A DNA stretch of 64,000 nucleotides, taken from contig CANJBQ010000003.1 of NCBI GenBank assembly GCA_947472645.1, positions 1 to 64,000 on the forward strand. Direction: 5' to 3'. Made by a program: the position numbers and the translations under genes. This document shows, piece by piece, positions 48,668-57,826 of this stretch (positions within the stretch are counted from its first letter, which is position 1; every line of letters starts with the position of its first letter). The notes under the pieces are model-generated. The model searched no databases, was not told the DNA's origin, and was given only the letters and a program-made list of their open reading frames with translations. Source of the DNA: Burkholderiaceae bacterium (GTDB lineage Bacteria; Pseudomonadota; Gammaproteobacteria; Burkholderiales; Burkholderiaceae).

Positions 48668-49141
48668 TTAATTTGTTTTAAGAGATGGTGCGTTGACTAA
48701 AGAAGGCTTCCTTGTTTTATTTTTTTCAGCAGCTTCATCAGCGAATTGTTTTTTTTCTTCAGGAGAAAGTTGTTGATAGGCTTCCCAGGCTTCTGATTTT
48801 TTATCATTAGGAATATCAAGGCTTTTGATGAAGTTAGATCTTGCAGCCCGACGATCTTTTGTCGATAATTTTGCCCAGTCAGCCATTCTTGATTTGAGCC
48901 TCTCACGCTCTGCCTCTGGAAGGGTTTCATATTTGTTAGATAATTGAATCCATTTAACTTTTTGTTCAGAAGATAGCGTATTCCAGTCTTCCTCTAGGGT
49001 CGACAAAGTTTCTTTTTGCGAATTGGAGAGGCTTCCCCAGCTTGGCCCATTGGACAAAACTGTTTGCGCTAAGGATAAGTTGCTGAAAGTGCAAAGAAGA
49101 ATCATCGTAAGGAAGATCGTCTTCACGAAATTTCTGCGCAT
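48668..49141 (-). CDS. DUF3106 family exported protein
   Basis: Signal peptide (MRRNFVKTIFLTMILLC..., cleavage near SLAQ) followed by a charged helical domain of repeated W-x-x-L-S-x-x-x-K/R pattern: WGSLSNSQKETL, WNTLSSEQKVKW, WAKLSTKDRRAAR, YQQLSPEEKKQF. This is DUF3106, a periplasmic protein of unknown function seen beside ECF sigma genes in betaproteobacteria; the repeats recall CpxP/Spy-like helical stress proteins only loosely. The ATG at 49141 is preferred over TTG 49162. Confidence 0.85.
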   Translation of the reverse strand: MRRNFVKTIFLTMILLCTFSNLSLAQTVLSNGPSWGSLSNSQKETLSTLEEDWNTLSSEQKVKWIQLSNKYETLPEAERERLKSRMADWAKLSTKDRRAARSNFIKSLDIPNDKKSEAWEAYQQLSPEEKKQFADEAAEKNKTRKPSLVNAPSLKTN

Positions 49142-49167
49142 AGTCTGATCAACTTTATTCAAAGAAC

Positions 49168-49731
49168 TTATTGATTATTACTTGGGTCTGTAGCAGGCGA
49201 TCCAGATATTTTGGGGTTACTTGATTCCTGATCGATACGATTAGTGTTAGTGGTCTCAAGACGTGACTCAATTTCTTTTTCCTCTTCTTTTGCTTGTGCA
49301 ATCATCTTTTTCATAAAAAGTCTAAAACCATCATCAGCATAAGCATCAGGGGGTACGGAGTCAGTAAGAATTGCAGTATCAACATCAACGATGTCTTTAA
49401 TCCGCGCATTTTGTTGCCATTGTGCGATGACAAAGACCAACATTAATACGAGCAGGATGGGACCAATTGGACCAAGCCTCGGAAAAAACTGAGTTTTCTG
49501 CTTCAAGGATTTTTGTGTACCTGAAACAGAAAAACCAGTTTTTTGGTGTAATAGGGCTAATTCTCGAGCATTTTCAAGACGTTGTAATACTTTTGGCGAA
49601 AGATGGGAAAGTTCTCTATCGAGAGAGCGGGCGACAGTTTTACCAATTTGGTCTACAAAAAGGTCATCACTCCCTAAGTGATTAACTAGAGTGGTGTCTA
49701 AAATAGAACTATTTGTTGGCACAGAATTCAT
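49168..49731 (-). CDS. DUF3619 family protein, possible anti-sigma factor
   Basis: 187 aa: cytoplasmic N-terminus of about 85 residues, one membrane helix (IGPILLVLMLVFVIAQW, about 89-105), then a periplasmic part with the conserved DVDTAILTDSVPPDAYADDGF. Position directly after an ECF sigma gene (12-bp gap) and the single-pass topology suggest an anti-sigma-like role. The zinc-binding HxxxCxxC motif of ZAS anti-sigma factors is absent, so this is inference. Confidence 0.8.
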   Translation of the reverse strand: MNSVPTNSSILDTTLVNHLGSDDLFVDQIGKTVARSLDRELSHLSPKVLQRLENARELALLHQKTGFSVSGTQKSLKQKTQFFPRLGPIGPILLVLMLVFVIAQWQQNARIKDIVDVDTAILTDSVPPDAYADDGFRLFMKKMIAQAKEEEKEIESRLETTNTNRIDQESSNPKISGSPATDPSNNQ

Positions 49732-49743
49732 AAGTTATTGATT

Positions 49744-50310
49744 TTAAAAGCTAATTCCAAGTTTTTTTAAAGCTGCTGCAAGAGTGTGACTGGCTCTTGA
49801 GCAGTGTGTTTTAACACTTCCTTCACTACATCCCATCGCTTCAGCAGTTTCAGAAATATCTAGTTCCTCCCAATAACGCATGAGAAAGGCTTCTCGTTGA
49901 CGCTTAGGTAACTTTTCTATCTCTTTTTCTAAAATTGTCGATAATTCCATTCTTTCTAACTGTAACGAAGATTCTTTTCCATAGCTTGCCGTCTCTGGAT
50001 TTTCAAAAAAGTCTTGTGGATCAATATCATCCCCATCATCATTTTTACCAAACTTAGAGAAGAGGGTAACCCACGTGTTTCTGACTTTTTGTCGTCTAAA
50101 CCAGTCCTTTGTGCAGTTTTGCACAATTCTTGTGAAAAGTAATGGTAATTCTTCAATATTTTTATCGCCATAACTTTGCGAAAGCTTAATCATGGAGTCT
50201 TGCACGATATCAAGGGCAGCATCCTCATCCCTAACAGCGTAAAAAACTTGCTTGAAAGCTCGCTTTTCACTGGATTTAAGGAAGTCGGATAGTTCTTTTT
50301 GAGATGCCAT
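49744..50310 (-). CDS. ECF-type RNA polymerase sigma factor
   Basis: Sigma-70 region 2 (FKQVFYAVRDEDAALDIVQDSMIKL, then WFRRQKVRNTW) and region 4 (LPKRQREAFLMRYWEELDISETAEAMGCSEGSVKTHCSRA) are clear; no region 1 or 3. The region 4 helix-turn-helix near residues 150-175 would read -35 elements. ATG 50310 is preferred over TTG 50331. It heads the minus-strand set DUF3619, DUF3106, RDD and is divergent from ilvB. Confidence 0.92.
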   Translation of the reverse strand: MASQKELSDFLKSSEKRAFKQVFYAVRDEDAALDIVQDSMIKLSQSYGDKNIEELPLLFTRIVQNCTKDWFRRQKVRNTWVTLFSKFGKNDDGDDIDPQDFFENPETASYGKESSLQLERMELSTILEKEIEKLPKRQREAFLMRYWEELDISETAEAMGCSEGSVKTHCSRASHTLAAALKKLGISF

Positions 50311-50515
50311 AGGTTGAATATTAGACTTCAATTCACAGGTTTTGTAAAAATATACTACAGAAATGTAATATAATCGTCAGTTCGCTTGTACTAAACCTTT
50401 CAAAAGATGGATTGAGAACAATACAAGCAAAGAGCGGTTCAACGTTTGGCCATAAGCAAAACCAAGAACAGACCAACCAATTTTTTGCCGAAAATTGCAA
50501 AGGACTATAAAGAAA

Positions 50516-52291
50516 ATGAATACTGTTAAAGAAACAATGGCTTTAGATTCTTCGAATCAAGCACATCACAACAACCTCCCCGAAATCATTGGTGCAGAAG
50601 TCTTAGTTCGCGCTTTAGCTGAAGAAGGTGTGGAGTTTGTATGGGGCTATCCAGGTGGATCAGTTTTATACATTTATGATGAGATCCATAAACAAAATAA
50701 ATTTGAACATATTTTAGTCAGACATGAACAGGGCGCTGTTCATGCTGCAGATGGATACGCGCGCGCAACTGGTCGTGTTGGCGTAGCTTTAGTGACATCA
50801 GGCCCTGGCGTAACCAATGCGGTAACTGGAATTGCCACAGCATATATGGATTCAATTCCTCTGGTGGTGATCACTGGAAACGTGCCGTCGCATATGATCG
50901 GTGAAGATGCATTTCAGGAATGCGATACCGTTGGTATAACTCGCCCGATTGTTAAACACAACTTCTTAGTGAAGGATGTGAATGATTTAGCAATGACCAT
51001 TAAAAAAGCATTCCATATTGCACGAACCGGAAGACCTGGCCCAGTAGTGATTGACATTCCCAAGGACATTTCTTTTCATAAGACGTTTTACGATTACAGT
51101 AAAGAAGTTGATATGCGTTCCTATAACCCTGTTCTAAAGGGGCATTCAGGACAAATTCGTAAAGCCGTTAGTTTGTTGCGTGAGGCTGAACGGCCTTATA
51201 TTTATACAGGTGGTGGTGTAATTATCGCCAATGCCGCCGCTGAACTCAAAGAGTTTGCAGAGTTATTGGGATATCCAGTCACAAATACATTGATGGGTTT
51301 AGGGGGGTTCCCAGGAACACATCCTAACTTCTTAGGAATGCCTGGAATGCATGGCACATATGAAGCCAATATGACAATGCAACACTCCGATGTTGTAATT
51401 GCTATTGGTGCTCGTTTTGACGATCGAGTGATTGGCAATCCTGAACACTTTATGAGCTTACCTCGTAAAGTGATTCATATTGATATTGATCCATCAGTTA
51501 TATCAAAAAGAGTTCGTGCAGATGTTCCGATCGTTGGAAATCTCAAAGAAGTTTTGACAGATATGATTGCGCAATTGAAAGCTGCTGGACCATTGAAAAA
51601 TAAATTATCAGTGGATGCTTGGTGGAATCAAATTAATGAATGGCGTAAAACAGACTGTCTAAAGTATGATCGTGAGTCACAAATTGTTAAACCTCAGTAT
51701 GTGATTGAAACGCTTTCTGAGTTAACTCAAGGTGATGCGTTCATCTGTTCTGATGTTGGACAACATCAAATGTGGGCCGCCCAATTCTATAAATTCAATA
51801 AGCCTCGTCGATGGATTAACTCTGGTGGTCTCGGCACGATGGGTGTTGGTTTGCCTTATGCTATGGGGATTAAGAAAGCTTTCCCTAATGAAACAGTTTG
51901 TGCTGTGACAGGTGAAGGGTCGATTCAGATGTGTATTCAAGAGTTGTCTACTTGTTTGCAATATGACACACCCATTAAGATTATTTCATTAAATAATCGT
52001 TACTTAGGTATGGTTCGTCAATGGCAAGAGCTTAGCTACAGTAAGCGCTATTCTCATTCATACATGGATTCTTTGCCCGATTTTGTTAAATTGGCTGAAG
52101 CCTATGGGCACGTTGGCATGAAGATCGAGAAAAAATCTGACGTTGAGGGAGCGCTTCGGGAAGCTTTGGCGTTAAAAAATCGAACTGTTTTTATGGATTT
52201 CCAAACTGATCCTTCTGAAAATGTCTGGCCGATGGTTCAAGCGGGTAAAGGGATTACGGAAATGATTTTAGGTTCGGAGAATGCGGAATGA
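50516..52291 (+). CDS. ilvB: Acetolactate synthase, large (catalytic) subunit
   Basis: ThDP enzyme making acetolactate or acetohydroxybutyrate, first common step to valine, leucine and isoleucine. N-terminal ThDP domain with the catalytic glutamate in LVRHEQGAVHAADGYAR, FAD-binding middle domain (ALGARFDDRV-like IGARFDDRVIG), and C-terminal ThDP motif GEGSIQMCIQ through SLNN. The ATG at 50516 has AAGGA upstream; TTG 50495 is less likely. The 5' gap (50311-50515) holds a TATAAT at 50369-50374 but no leader peptide that I can find. Coupled to ilvH by ATGA. Confidence 0.96.
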   Translation: MNTVKETMALDSSNQAHHNNLPEIIGAEVLVRALAEEGVEFVWGYPGGSVLYIYDEIHKQNKFEHILVRHEQGAVHAADGYARATGRVGVALVTSGPGVTNAVTGIATAYMDSIPLVVITGNVPSHMIGEDAFQECDTVGITRPIVKHNFLVKDVNDLAMTIKKAFHIARTGRPGPVVIDIPKDISFHKTFYDYSKEVDMRSYNPVLKGHSGQIRKAVSLLREAERPYIYTGGGVIIANAAAELKEFAELLGYPVTNTLMGLGGFPGTHPNFLGMPGMHGTYEANMTMQHSDVVIAIGARFDDRVIGNPEHFMSLPRKVIHIDIDPSVISKRVRADVPIVGNLKEVLTDMIAQLKAAGPLKNKLSVDAWWNQINEWRKTDCLKYDRESQIVKPQYVIETLSELTQGDAFICSDVGQHQMWAAQFYKFNKPRRWINSGGLGTMGVGLPYAMGIKKAFPNETVCAVTGEGSIQMCIQELSTCLQYDTPIKIISLNNRYLGMVRQWQELSYSKRYSHSYMDSLPDFVKLAEAYGHVGMKIEKKSDVEGALREALALKNRTVFMDFQTDPSENVWPMVQAGKGITEMILGSENAE

Positions 52292-52779
52292 GGCATATTA
52301 TTTCTGTGCTCTTGGAGAATGAGCCGGGAGCTTTATCGAGGGTTGTAGGATTATTTTCAGCGAGGGGTTATAACATTGAAAGCTTGACTGTAGCCCCTAC
52401 CGAAGATGCTTCATTATCGCGAATGACCATCGTAACAGCTGGTTCTGACGAGGTCATTGAACAAATTACTAAACATTTAAATCGCTTAGTAGAAGTTGTT
52501 AAAGTTTATGACCTTAGTGACGGCGCTCATACAGAGCGTGAATTGATGTTAATCAAAGTTCGGGCAGTTGGTAAAGAGCGTGAAGAAATGAAGCGTACTA
52601 CGGATATTTTTCGAGGGCGTGTCATTGATGTCACTGATAAGAGTTACACAATAGAATTAACAGGTGATACAGCCAAGCTTGATGCTTTTATTGAGGCTAT
52701 TGATAAGACTGCTATTTTAGAGACGGTCCGAACAGGCGCTTCAGGCATTGGTCGCGGTGAAAGAATTTTACGAGTATAA
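52288..52779 (+). CDS. ilvH: Acetolactate synthase, regulatory subunit
   Basis: 163 aa with an N-terminal ACT domain (HIISVLLENEPGALSRVVGLFSARGYNIESL) that binds valine for feedback inhibition, and the C-terminal domain ending SGIGRGERILRV. Its ATG overlaps the ilvB stop, so the two subunits are made together. Confidence 0.97.
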   Translation: MRHIISVLLENEPGALSRVVGLFSARGYNIESLTVAPTEDASLSRMTIVTAGSDEVIEQITKHLNRLVEVVKVYDLSDGAHTERELMLIKVRAVGKEREEMKRTTDIFRGRVIDVTDKSYTIELTGDTAKLDAFIEAIDKTAILETVRTGASGIGRGERILRV

Positions 52780-52808
52780 AACTGGTAAAGAGCAGTTGTT
52801 GTTCATGA

Positions 52809-53852
<1,044 letters not shown>

Positions 53853-53868
53853 GTCAAATAAAAGCGCA

Positions 53869-54522
53869 ATGTCTGTATATAACCACCCTATTATTGCTCG
53901 TGAAGGATGGCCTTATCTATTAGCAGTTGGATTGTTGGCTATTCTTTTTTCAAAGTTATTTGGGGTGTTATATACACTGCCCTTGTGGATCATATTTTTC
54001 TTTGTGTTGCAATTTTTTCGGGATCCACCTAGATTAGTTCCTGTAGCCCCCAATGCGGTTCTAGCTCCTGCCGACGGAAGAGTTATTGTTGTTGAAAAGA
54101 TATACGATCCCTATGCGCAGCGTGAAGCTCTAAAAATCAGTATCTTTATGAATGTATTTAATGTGCACTCCAATCGAATAGCTGTGAATGGGCGCATCAA
54201 ATCAATTCAGTATTTTCCGGGTAAGTTTGTTAATGCGGACTTTGATAAAGCTTCTTTGGAAAACGAAAGAAATGCGATGGTCATTGAAGCCAATGGGAAT
54301 GACATTACTTTGGTACAAGTTGCTGGATTAATTGCTCGAAGGATACTTTGTTATGCTCGTGTTGGTGATCTGGTAAAAAAAGGTGAGCGTTACGGGTTCA
54401 TTCGTTTTGGATCGCGAGTTGATGTTTATTTACCGCTTCATGCTGAGCCATTAGTAAGTGTTGGGGATAAAGTCCGGGCAACGAGTTCATTATTAGCTGT
54501 TATGAGTCATTTAGATTCATGA
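53869..54522 (+). CDS. psd: Phosphatidylserine decarboxylase proenzyme
   Basis: Makes phosphatidylethanolamine from phosphatidylserine at the inner membrane. This is the short archaeal/type-II-like form (217 aa): N-terminal hydrophobic helices, [26 protein letters not shown] and the self-cleavage site [10 protein letters not shown], in which the serine becomes the pyruvoyl group. The ATG at 53869 is preferred; an earlier in-frame start at 53833 overlaps ilvC. Overlaps pssA by 4 bp. Confidence 0.92.
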   Translation: MSVYNHPIIAREGWPYLLAVGLLAILFSKLFGVLYTLPLWIIFFFVLQFFRDPPRLVPVAPNAVLAPADGRVIVVEKIYDPYAQREALKISIFMNVFNVHSNRIAVNGRIKSIQYFPGKFVNADFDKASLENERNAMVIEANGNDITLVQVAGLIARRILCYARVGDLVKKGERYGFIRFGSRVDVYLPLHAEPLVSVGDKVRATSSLLAVMSHLDS

Positions 54523-55382
54523 AATATAAAATGCGGTCACCACGACCTAAAATCTTTAGTCGTAACAAGCAGAAGAGGCGTGAGCGTATTCAGGATATGA
54601 ATGAATACGATGCTGGTAGTGATGACTTCTATGTCCGCCCTCGTAATAAAGCAATTTACCTATTACCAAATGCATTCACAACGGGAGCCTTATTTTGTGG
54701 TTTCTTTGCGATTGTTCAGGCGATGAATCAGCGGTGGGAAATCGCCTCCATAGCTATTTTCTGCTCACTGATATTAGACGGTATGGATGGACGTGTTGCA
54801 AGGATGACGAATACACAAAGTGCCTTTGGTGAGCAATATGATTCGCTTGCTGACATGGTTTCATTTGGCGTTGCACCAGCACTAGTTGCTTATGAGTGGG
54901 CCTTAAAAGGTTTAGGTAAGTGGGGTTGGGTAGCTGCTTTTATTTATTGCGCTGGAGCAGCGCTTCGTTTAGCACGATTTAATATTTCAACTGGGACTGT
55001 TGATAAGCGCTTTTTTCAAGGATTGCCGAGTCCAGCCGCAGCATCCATCGTTGCTGGTTTTGTTTGGTTGGCAGAAGATAATCATTTACCTGTAAATGAC
55101 GCAGCGATTCCATGGACCATGTTTTTTCTCACGATTTACGCAGGTATTACGATGGTATCAAATGCCAAGTTTTATAGCGGTAAGGCGCTTGGGATTCGTT
55201 ATCATGTCCCGTTTGGTGTGATGGTCTTGTTAATCTTAATTTTTGTTTTAGTGTCAACTTACCCACCCTTAACGATTTTTGCTTTTTTCCTTGTTTATGC
55301 TTTGTCAGGATATGTTCTGGGTATTTGGGAGTATGTTCAAGGCTACTTCAAACTCAAAACGACAATCAAACTAGAAAAGTGA
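54519..55382 (+). CDS. pssA: CDP-diacylglycerol-serine O-phosphatidyltransferase
   Basis: Integral membrane CDP-alcohol phosphatidyltransferase that makes phosphatidylserine, the substrate of the preceding gene product. Catalytic signature [18 protein letters not shown], then [16 protein letters not shown] near residue 88-120 (the DG-AR-G-D-D pattern), with about eight helices. A basic N-terminus (about 25 residues) precedes the first helix. Its final bases hold the -35 of the leuA leader promoter. Confidence 0.93.
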   Translation: MKYKMRSPRPKIFSRNKQKRRERIQDMNEYDAGSDDFYVRPRNKAIYLLPNAFTTGALFCGFFAIVQAMNQRWEIASIAIFCSLILDGMDGRVARMTNTQSAFGEQYDSLADMVSFGVAPALVAYEWALKGLGKWGWVAAFIYCAGAALRLARFNISTGTVDKRFFQGLPSPAAASIVAGFVWLAEDNHLPVNDAAIPWTMFFLTIYAGITMVSNAKFYSGKALGIRYHVPFGVMVLLILIFVLVSTYPPLTIFAFFLVYALSGYVLGIWEYVQGYFKLKTTIKLEK

Positions 55383-55407
55383 CATAAACTCCATTTCGGT
55401 GTATAGT
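55379..55407 (+). promoter_or_regulatory. Promoter of the leuL-leuA transcript
   Basis: GTGACA (55379-55384), 17-bp spacer, TATAGT (55402-55407). A start six to seven bases later falls at 55413-55414, directly before the leader-peptide ATG at 55415, so the leader mRNA could be leaderless. Confidence 0.6.
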
Positions 55408-55414
55408 TAAATTT

Positions 55415-55498
55415 ATGAATACAAATTTTCAAACTTTATTATTGCTAAACCTTCTTGGACTTGATCTAGAGATCGGGGCCGGTTTGCGAGCGGATTAA
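55415..55498 (+). CDS. leuL: leu operon leader peptide (27 aa, nine leucines)
   Basis: ATG at 55415, stop TAA at 55496-55498. The peptide begins MNTNFQT and then runs LLLLNLLGLDL, with nine leucine codons among 27 and all of mixed type (TTA, TTG, CTA, CTT). It lies between a good promoter and an intrinsic terminator upstream of leuA, which is the standard layout of ribosome-mediated attenuation: stalling at leucine codons when leucyl-tRNA is short lets transcription continue into leuA. No Shine-Dalgarno is evident. Confidence 0.88.
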   Translation: MNTNFQTLLLLNLLGLDLEIGAGLRAD

Positions 55499-55525
55499 TC
55501 ATAAAGATTGAAACTCACAAAATCA

Positions 55526-55551
55526 GCCCCAGCAAGTTTGCTGGGGTTTTT
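55526..55551 (+). terminator. Attenuator terminator of leuA
   Basis: CCCCAGCA (55527-55534), loop AGTT, TGCTGGGG (55539-55546), then TTTTT. The upstream GGGGC at 55475-55479, within the leader peptide's last third, can pair with GCCCC at 55526-55530 and would disrupt this stem as the antiterminator. Confidence 0.85.
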
Positions 55552-55583
55552 GCTTTAAAGAGTATGTTTTTAGGAGAGTGATG

Positions 55584-57143
55584 ATGAATCAAGTAAGTGA
55601 AGAAAAAATAATCATTTTTGATACCACATTGAGAGATGGTGAGCAGTCACCTGGCGCTTCAATGACGAAAGAGGAAAAAGTCAGAATTGCGCGGCAATTA
55701 GAGCGGCTAAAAGTCGATGTCATCGAAGCTGGTTTTGCGGCAAGTTCCCCTGGAGACTTCGAGGCAATCAAAGCTGTAGCTGCAGCGGTGAAAGATGCAA
55801 CTGTTTGTTCTTTAGCGCGTGCCAACGACAAGGATATTGCCAAGGCCGCTGAAGCTATCAAGGGAGCAAATTCAAAGAGGATTCATATCTTTTTAGCTAC
55901 GAGCGCCTTGCACATGGAAATGAAATTACGAATGACTCCTGATCAGGTTTTTGAGCAGGCAGTGCAATCGATTCGTTACGCCAGAAATTTTACTGACGAT
56001 ATTGAATTTTCTCCAGAAGATGGTTACCGTTCAGACCCTCAATTTTTATACAGAATTTTAGAAGCTGTGATTAAAGAGGGTGCTACAACGATTAATGTAC
56101 CTGATACGGTGGGTTATGCGATTCCTGAGTTATATGGTGAATTCATTCTTGATTTAAGAAATAAAATCCCGAACTCCGATAAAGCTGTTTGGTCTGTACA
56201 TTGCCATAATGATTTGGGTTTGGCGGTTGCTAATTCTCTTGCCGGAGTCCGGATTGGTGGCGCAAGACAAATTGAATGCACGATTAACGGTCTTGGTGAG
56301 CGAGCAGGTAATACATCGCTGGAAGAAATCGTGATGGCGATTAAAACGCGGAAAGATTATTTCAATTTATCACTTGGTATTGACGCAACTCAGATTGTTT
56401 CAAGTTCTAAGATGGTTTCTCAAATTACTGGTTTTTTAGTACAACCGAATAAAGCTGTCGTGGGGGCAAATGCATTTGCTCATGCATCTGGCATTCATCA
56501 AGACGGCGTGTTAAAGGCTAGAAATACCTATGAAATCATGCGTGCAGAAGACGTAGGTTGGAGTGCCAATAAGATTGTCTTAGGCAAGTTGTCTGGTAGA
56601 AATGCTTTCAAACAACGTTTACAAGAGTTGGGCGTTACCTTAGATTCAGAGGCTGAAGTTAATGAAGCATTTGGAAGATTTAAAGCCTTAGCTGATCAAA
56701 AAAGTGAAATTTTTGATGAAGATATTTTGTCTATCGTCTCAAATGCAGGGGTAAAGGATCAAGCCGATCATTACCGTTTTATCTCTTTAGCGCAACATTC
56801 AGAGACTGGCGAAAAACCGCAGTCAAAGATCGTCTTACAAGTTGGCGGGCAAGAAAATGAGACATCTGCAAATGGTAACGGTCCAGTTGACGCCACTTTG
56901 AATGCTATTGAAATGCAGGCGAATAGTGGCGCAGAGTTATTGTTGTATTCTGTCAACGCCATTACTACGGGGACTCAATCTCAAGGTGAAGTGACTGTTA
57001 GGTTGGCCAAAGGTGGGCGTGTAGTGAATGGGGTTGGTACAGACCCTGACATTATTGCGGCTTCTGCAAAAGCGTATTTAGCCGCTTTAAATCGGCTACA
57101 TGACCCTTCGCAAGAGAAATTAAATGCGCAAATGGCTCAATAA
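55584..57143 (+). CDS. leuA: 2-Isopropylmalate synthase
   Basis: First committed step of leucine synthesis. TIM-barrel domain with [16 protein letters not shown] at the N-terminus, [13 protein letters not shown] (metal histidines) and [14 protein letters not shown]; the C-terminal LeuA dimer domain that binds leucine for feedback runs from about residue 370. AGGAG is seven bases before the ATG at 55584; ATG 55581 and GTG 55578 are alternatives. Controlled by the leucine attenuator upstream. Confidence 0.97.
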   Translation: MNQVSEEKIIIFDTTLRDGEQSPGASMTKEEKVRIARQLERLKVDVIEAGFAASSPGDFEAIKAVAAAVKDATVCSLARANDKDIAKAAEAIKGANSKRIHIFLATSALHMEMKLRMTPDQVFEQAVQSIRYARNFTDDIEFSPEDGYRSDPQFLYRILEAVIKEGATTINVPDTVGYAIPELYGEFILDLRNKIPNSDKAVWSVHCHNDLGLAVANSLAGVRIGGARQIECTINGLGERAGNTSLEEIVMAIKTRKDYFNLSLGIDATQIVSSSKMVSQITGFLVQPNKAVVGANAFAHASGIHQDGVLKARNTYEIMRAEDVGWSANKIVLGKLSGRNAFKQRLQELGVTLDSEAEVNEAFGRFKALADQKSEIFDEDILSIVSNAGVKDQADHYRFISLAQHSETGEKPQSKIVLQVGGQENETSANGNGPVDATLNAIEMQANSGAELLLYSVNAITTGTQSQGEVTVRLAKGGRVVNGVGTDPDIIAASAKAYLAALNRLHDPSQEKLNAQMAQ

Positions 57144-57165
57144 AGCATGTGTATGGGGGGGTATC

Positions 57166-57194
57166 TTCTATTTTTGGTATAAATTTGATATAAT
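57166..57194 (+). promoter_or_regulatory. rpsO promoter with extended -10
   Basis: TGATATAAT (extended -10; TATAAT at 57189-57194) with a weak -35 TTCTAT at 57166-57171 and 17-bp spacing. Predicted start near 57201 leaves a leader of about 92 nt before rpsO. Confidence 0.6.
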
Positions 57195-57200
57195 AGAGGG

Positions 57201-57273
57201 CTATCTGATTGAAAAATTGATAGAAATTTGATGAATCACGACACCAACGAGGTGGTTTTCACTTCGGTGTTCG
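57201..57273 (+). promoter_or_regulatory. Structured rpsO leader, candidate S15 autoregulatory site
   Basis: CTATC/GATAG at about 57201-57223 forms a first stem. Further on, GACACC (57239-57244) can pair with GGTGTT (57266-57271), or instead a CAC-TTCG-GTG mini-hairpin can form with ACC/GGT pairing before it. Two exclusive folds next to the ribosome site are what S15 leaders in other bacteria use. Folding by eye only. Confidence 0.35.
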
Positions 57274-57292
57274 CTTGTAAGGAGTAATAAAA

Positions 57293-57562
57293 ATGGCAGT
57301 TAATACAGATGCAAAAGCAGGAATTGTTAAAGAGCACGCTCGTGCTGAGAATGACACGGGCAGTCCTGAGGTTCAGGTCGCGTTATTAACAGCGCGCATT
57401 AATGATTTAACACCTCACTTCAAAGCTAATCTAAAAGACCATCACAGCCGTCGTGGCTTATTGAAAATGGTATCTCGTCGTCGCCGTTTGTTAGATTATC
57501 TAAAAGGTAAGGATCTAGATCGTTACAAGATGTTGATTGAAAAATTAGGTTTACGTAAGTAA
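57293..57562 (+). CDS. rpsO: 30S ribosomal protein S15
   Basis: 89 aa with the S15 core [48 protein letters not shown] and the end [12 protein letters not shown]. Binds 16S rRNA early in 30S assembly. AAGGAG is close upstream. Followed by an intrinsic terminator and then pnp, the conserved bacterial order. Confidence 0.99.
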   Translation: MAVNTDAKAGIVKEHARAENDTGSPEVQVALLTARINDLTPHFKANLKDHHSRRGLLKMVSRRRRLLDYLKGKDLDRYKMLIEKLGLRK

Positions 57563-57568
57563 ACACAG

Positions 57569-57600
57569 ATGCCCGCGTTCAAATGCGGGCATTATTGTTT
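57569..57600 (+). terminator. Intrinsic terminator after rpsO
   Basis: ATGCCCGC (57569-57576) pairs with GCGGGCAT (57585-57592), followed by TATTGTTTT. Probably partial, since no strong separate promoter for pnp is evident downstream. Confidence 0.75.
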
Positions 57601-57647
57601 TACCTGTAGTAATAGAGCTTGGGTTTTTGAAGAAATAAATGGGTATG

Positions 57648-57704
57648 TGTCATTCCAACGGTGTTTTAGGTAGGAAATTTTTGCAAAACACCTCTGGAAT
57701 GGCA
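57648..57704 (+). promoter_or_regulatory. Long stem-loop in the pnp leader, candidate RNase III site
   Basis: Left arm TGTCATTCCA-AC-GGTGTTTT (57648-57667) and right arm AAAACACC-TC-TGGAATGGCA (57685-57704) give 18 pairs around a 2x2 internal loop, with a 17-nt terminal loop. A smaller hairpin AGGCGCAA/TTGCGTCT lies at about 57778-57801 close to the pnp start. In E. coli, RNase III cuts a comparable leader duplex and PNPase then represses its own mRNA. The rest of the gap 57563-57826 shows no gene. Confidence 0.7.
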
Positions 57705-57826
57705 TGCCTTTTCTTGTCAATTTTCTCCATCAGTCTAGCCTCTAGATTTTCCTTCGGATTAAATTACCGTCGGTGCGAGGCGCAATGATTTTTTGCGTCT
57801 ATTGTTCATAAATTGGAGAGAAAAAT

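Noticed and set aside
50311..50515. Possible attenuator and leader peptide before ilvB
   Set aside because: The only ATG frame after the TATAAT is two codons long and no GC-rich terminator is present; the CAATTTT/AAAATTG stem near 50480-50500 is weak.
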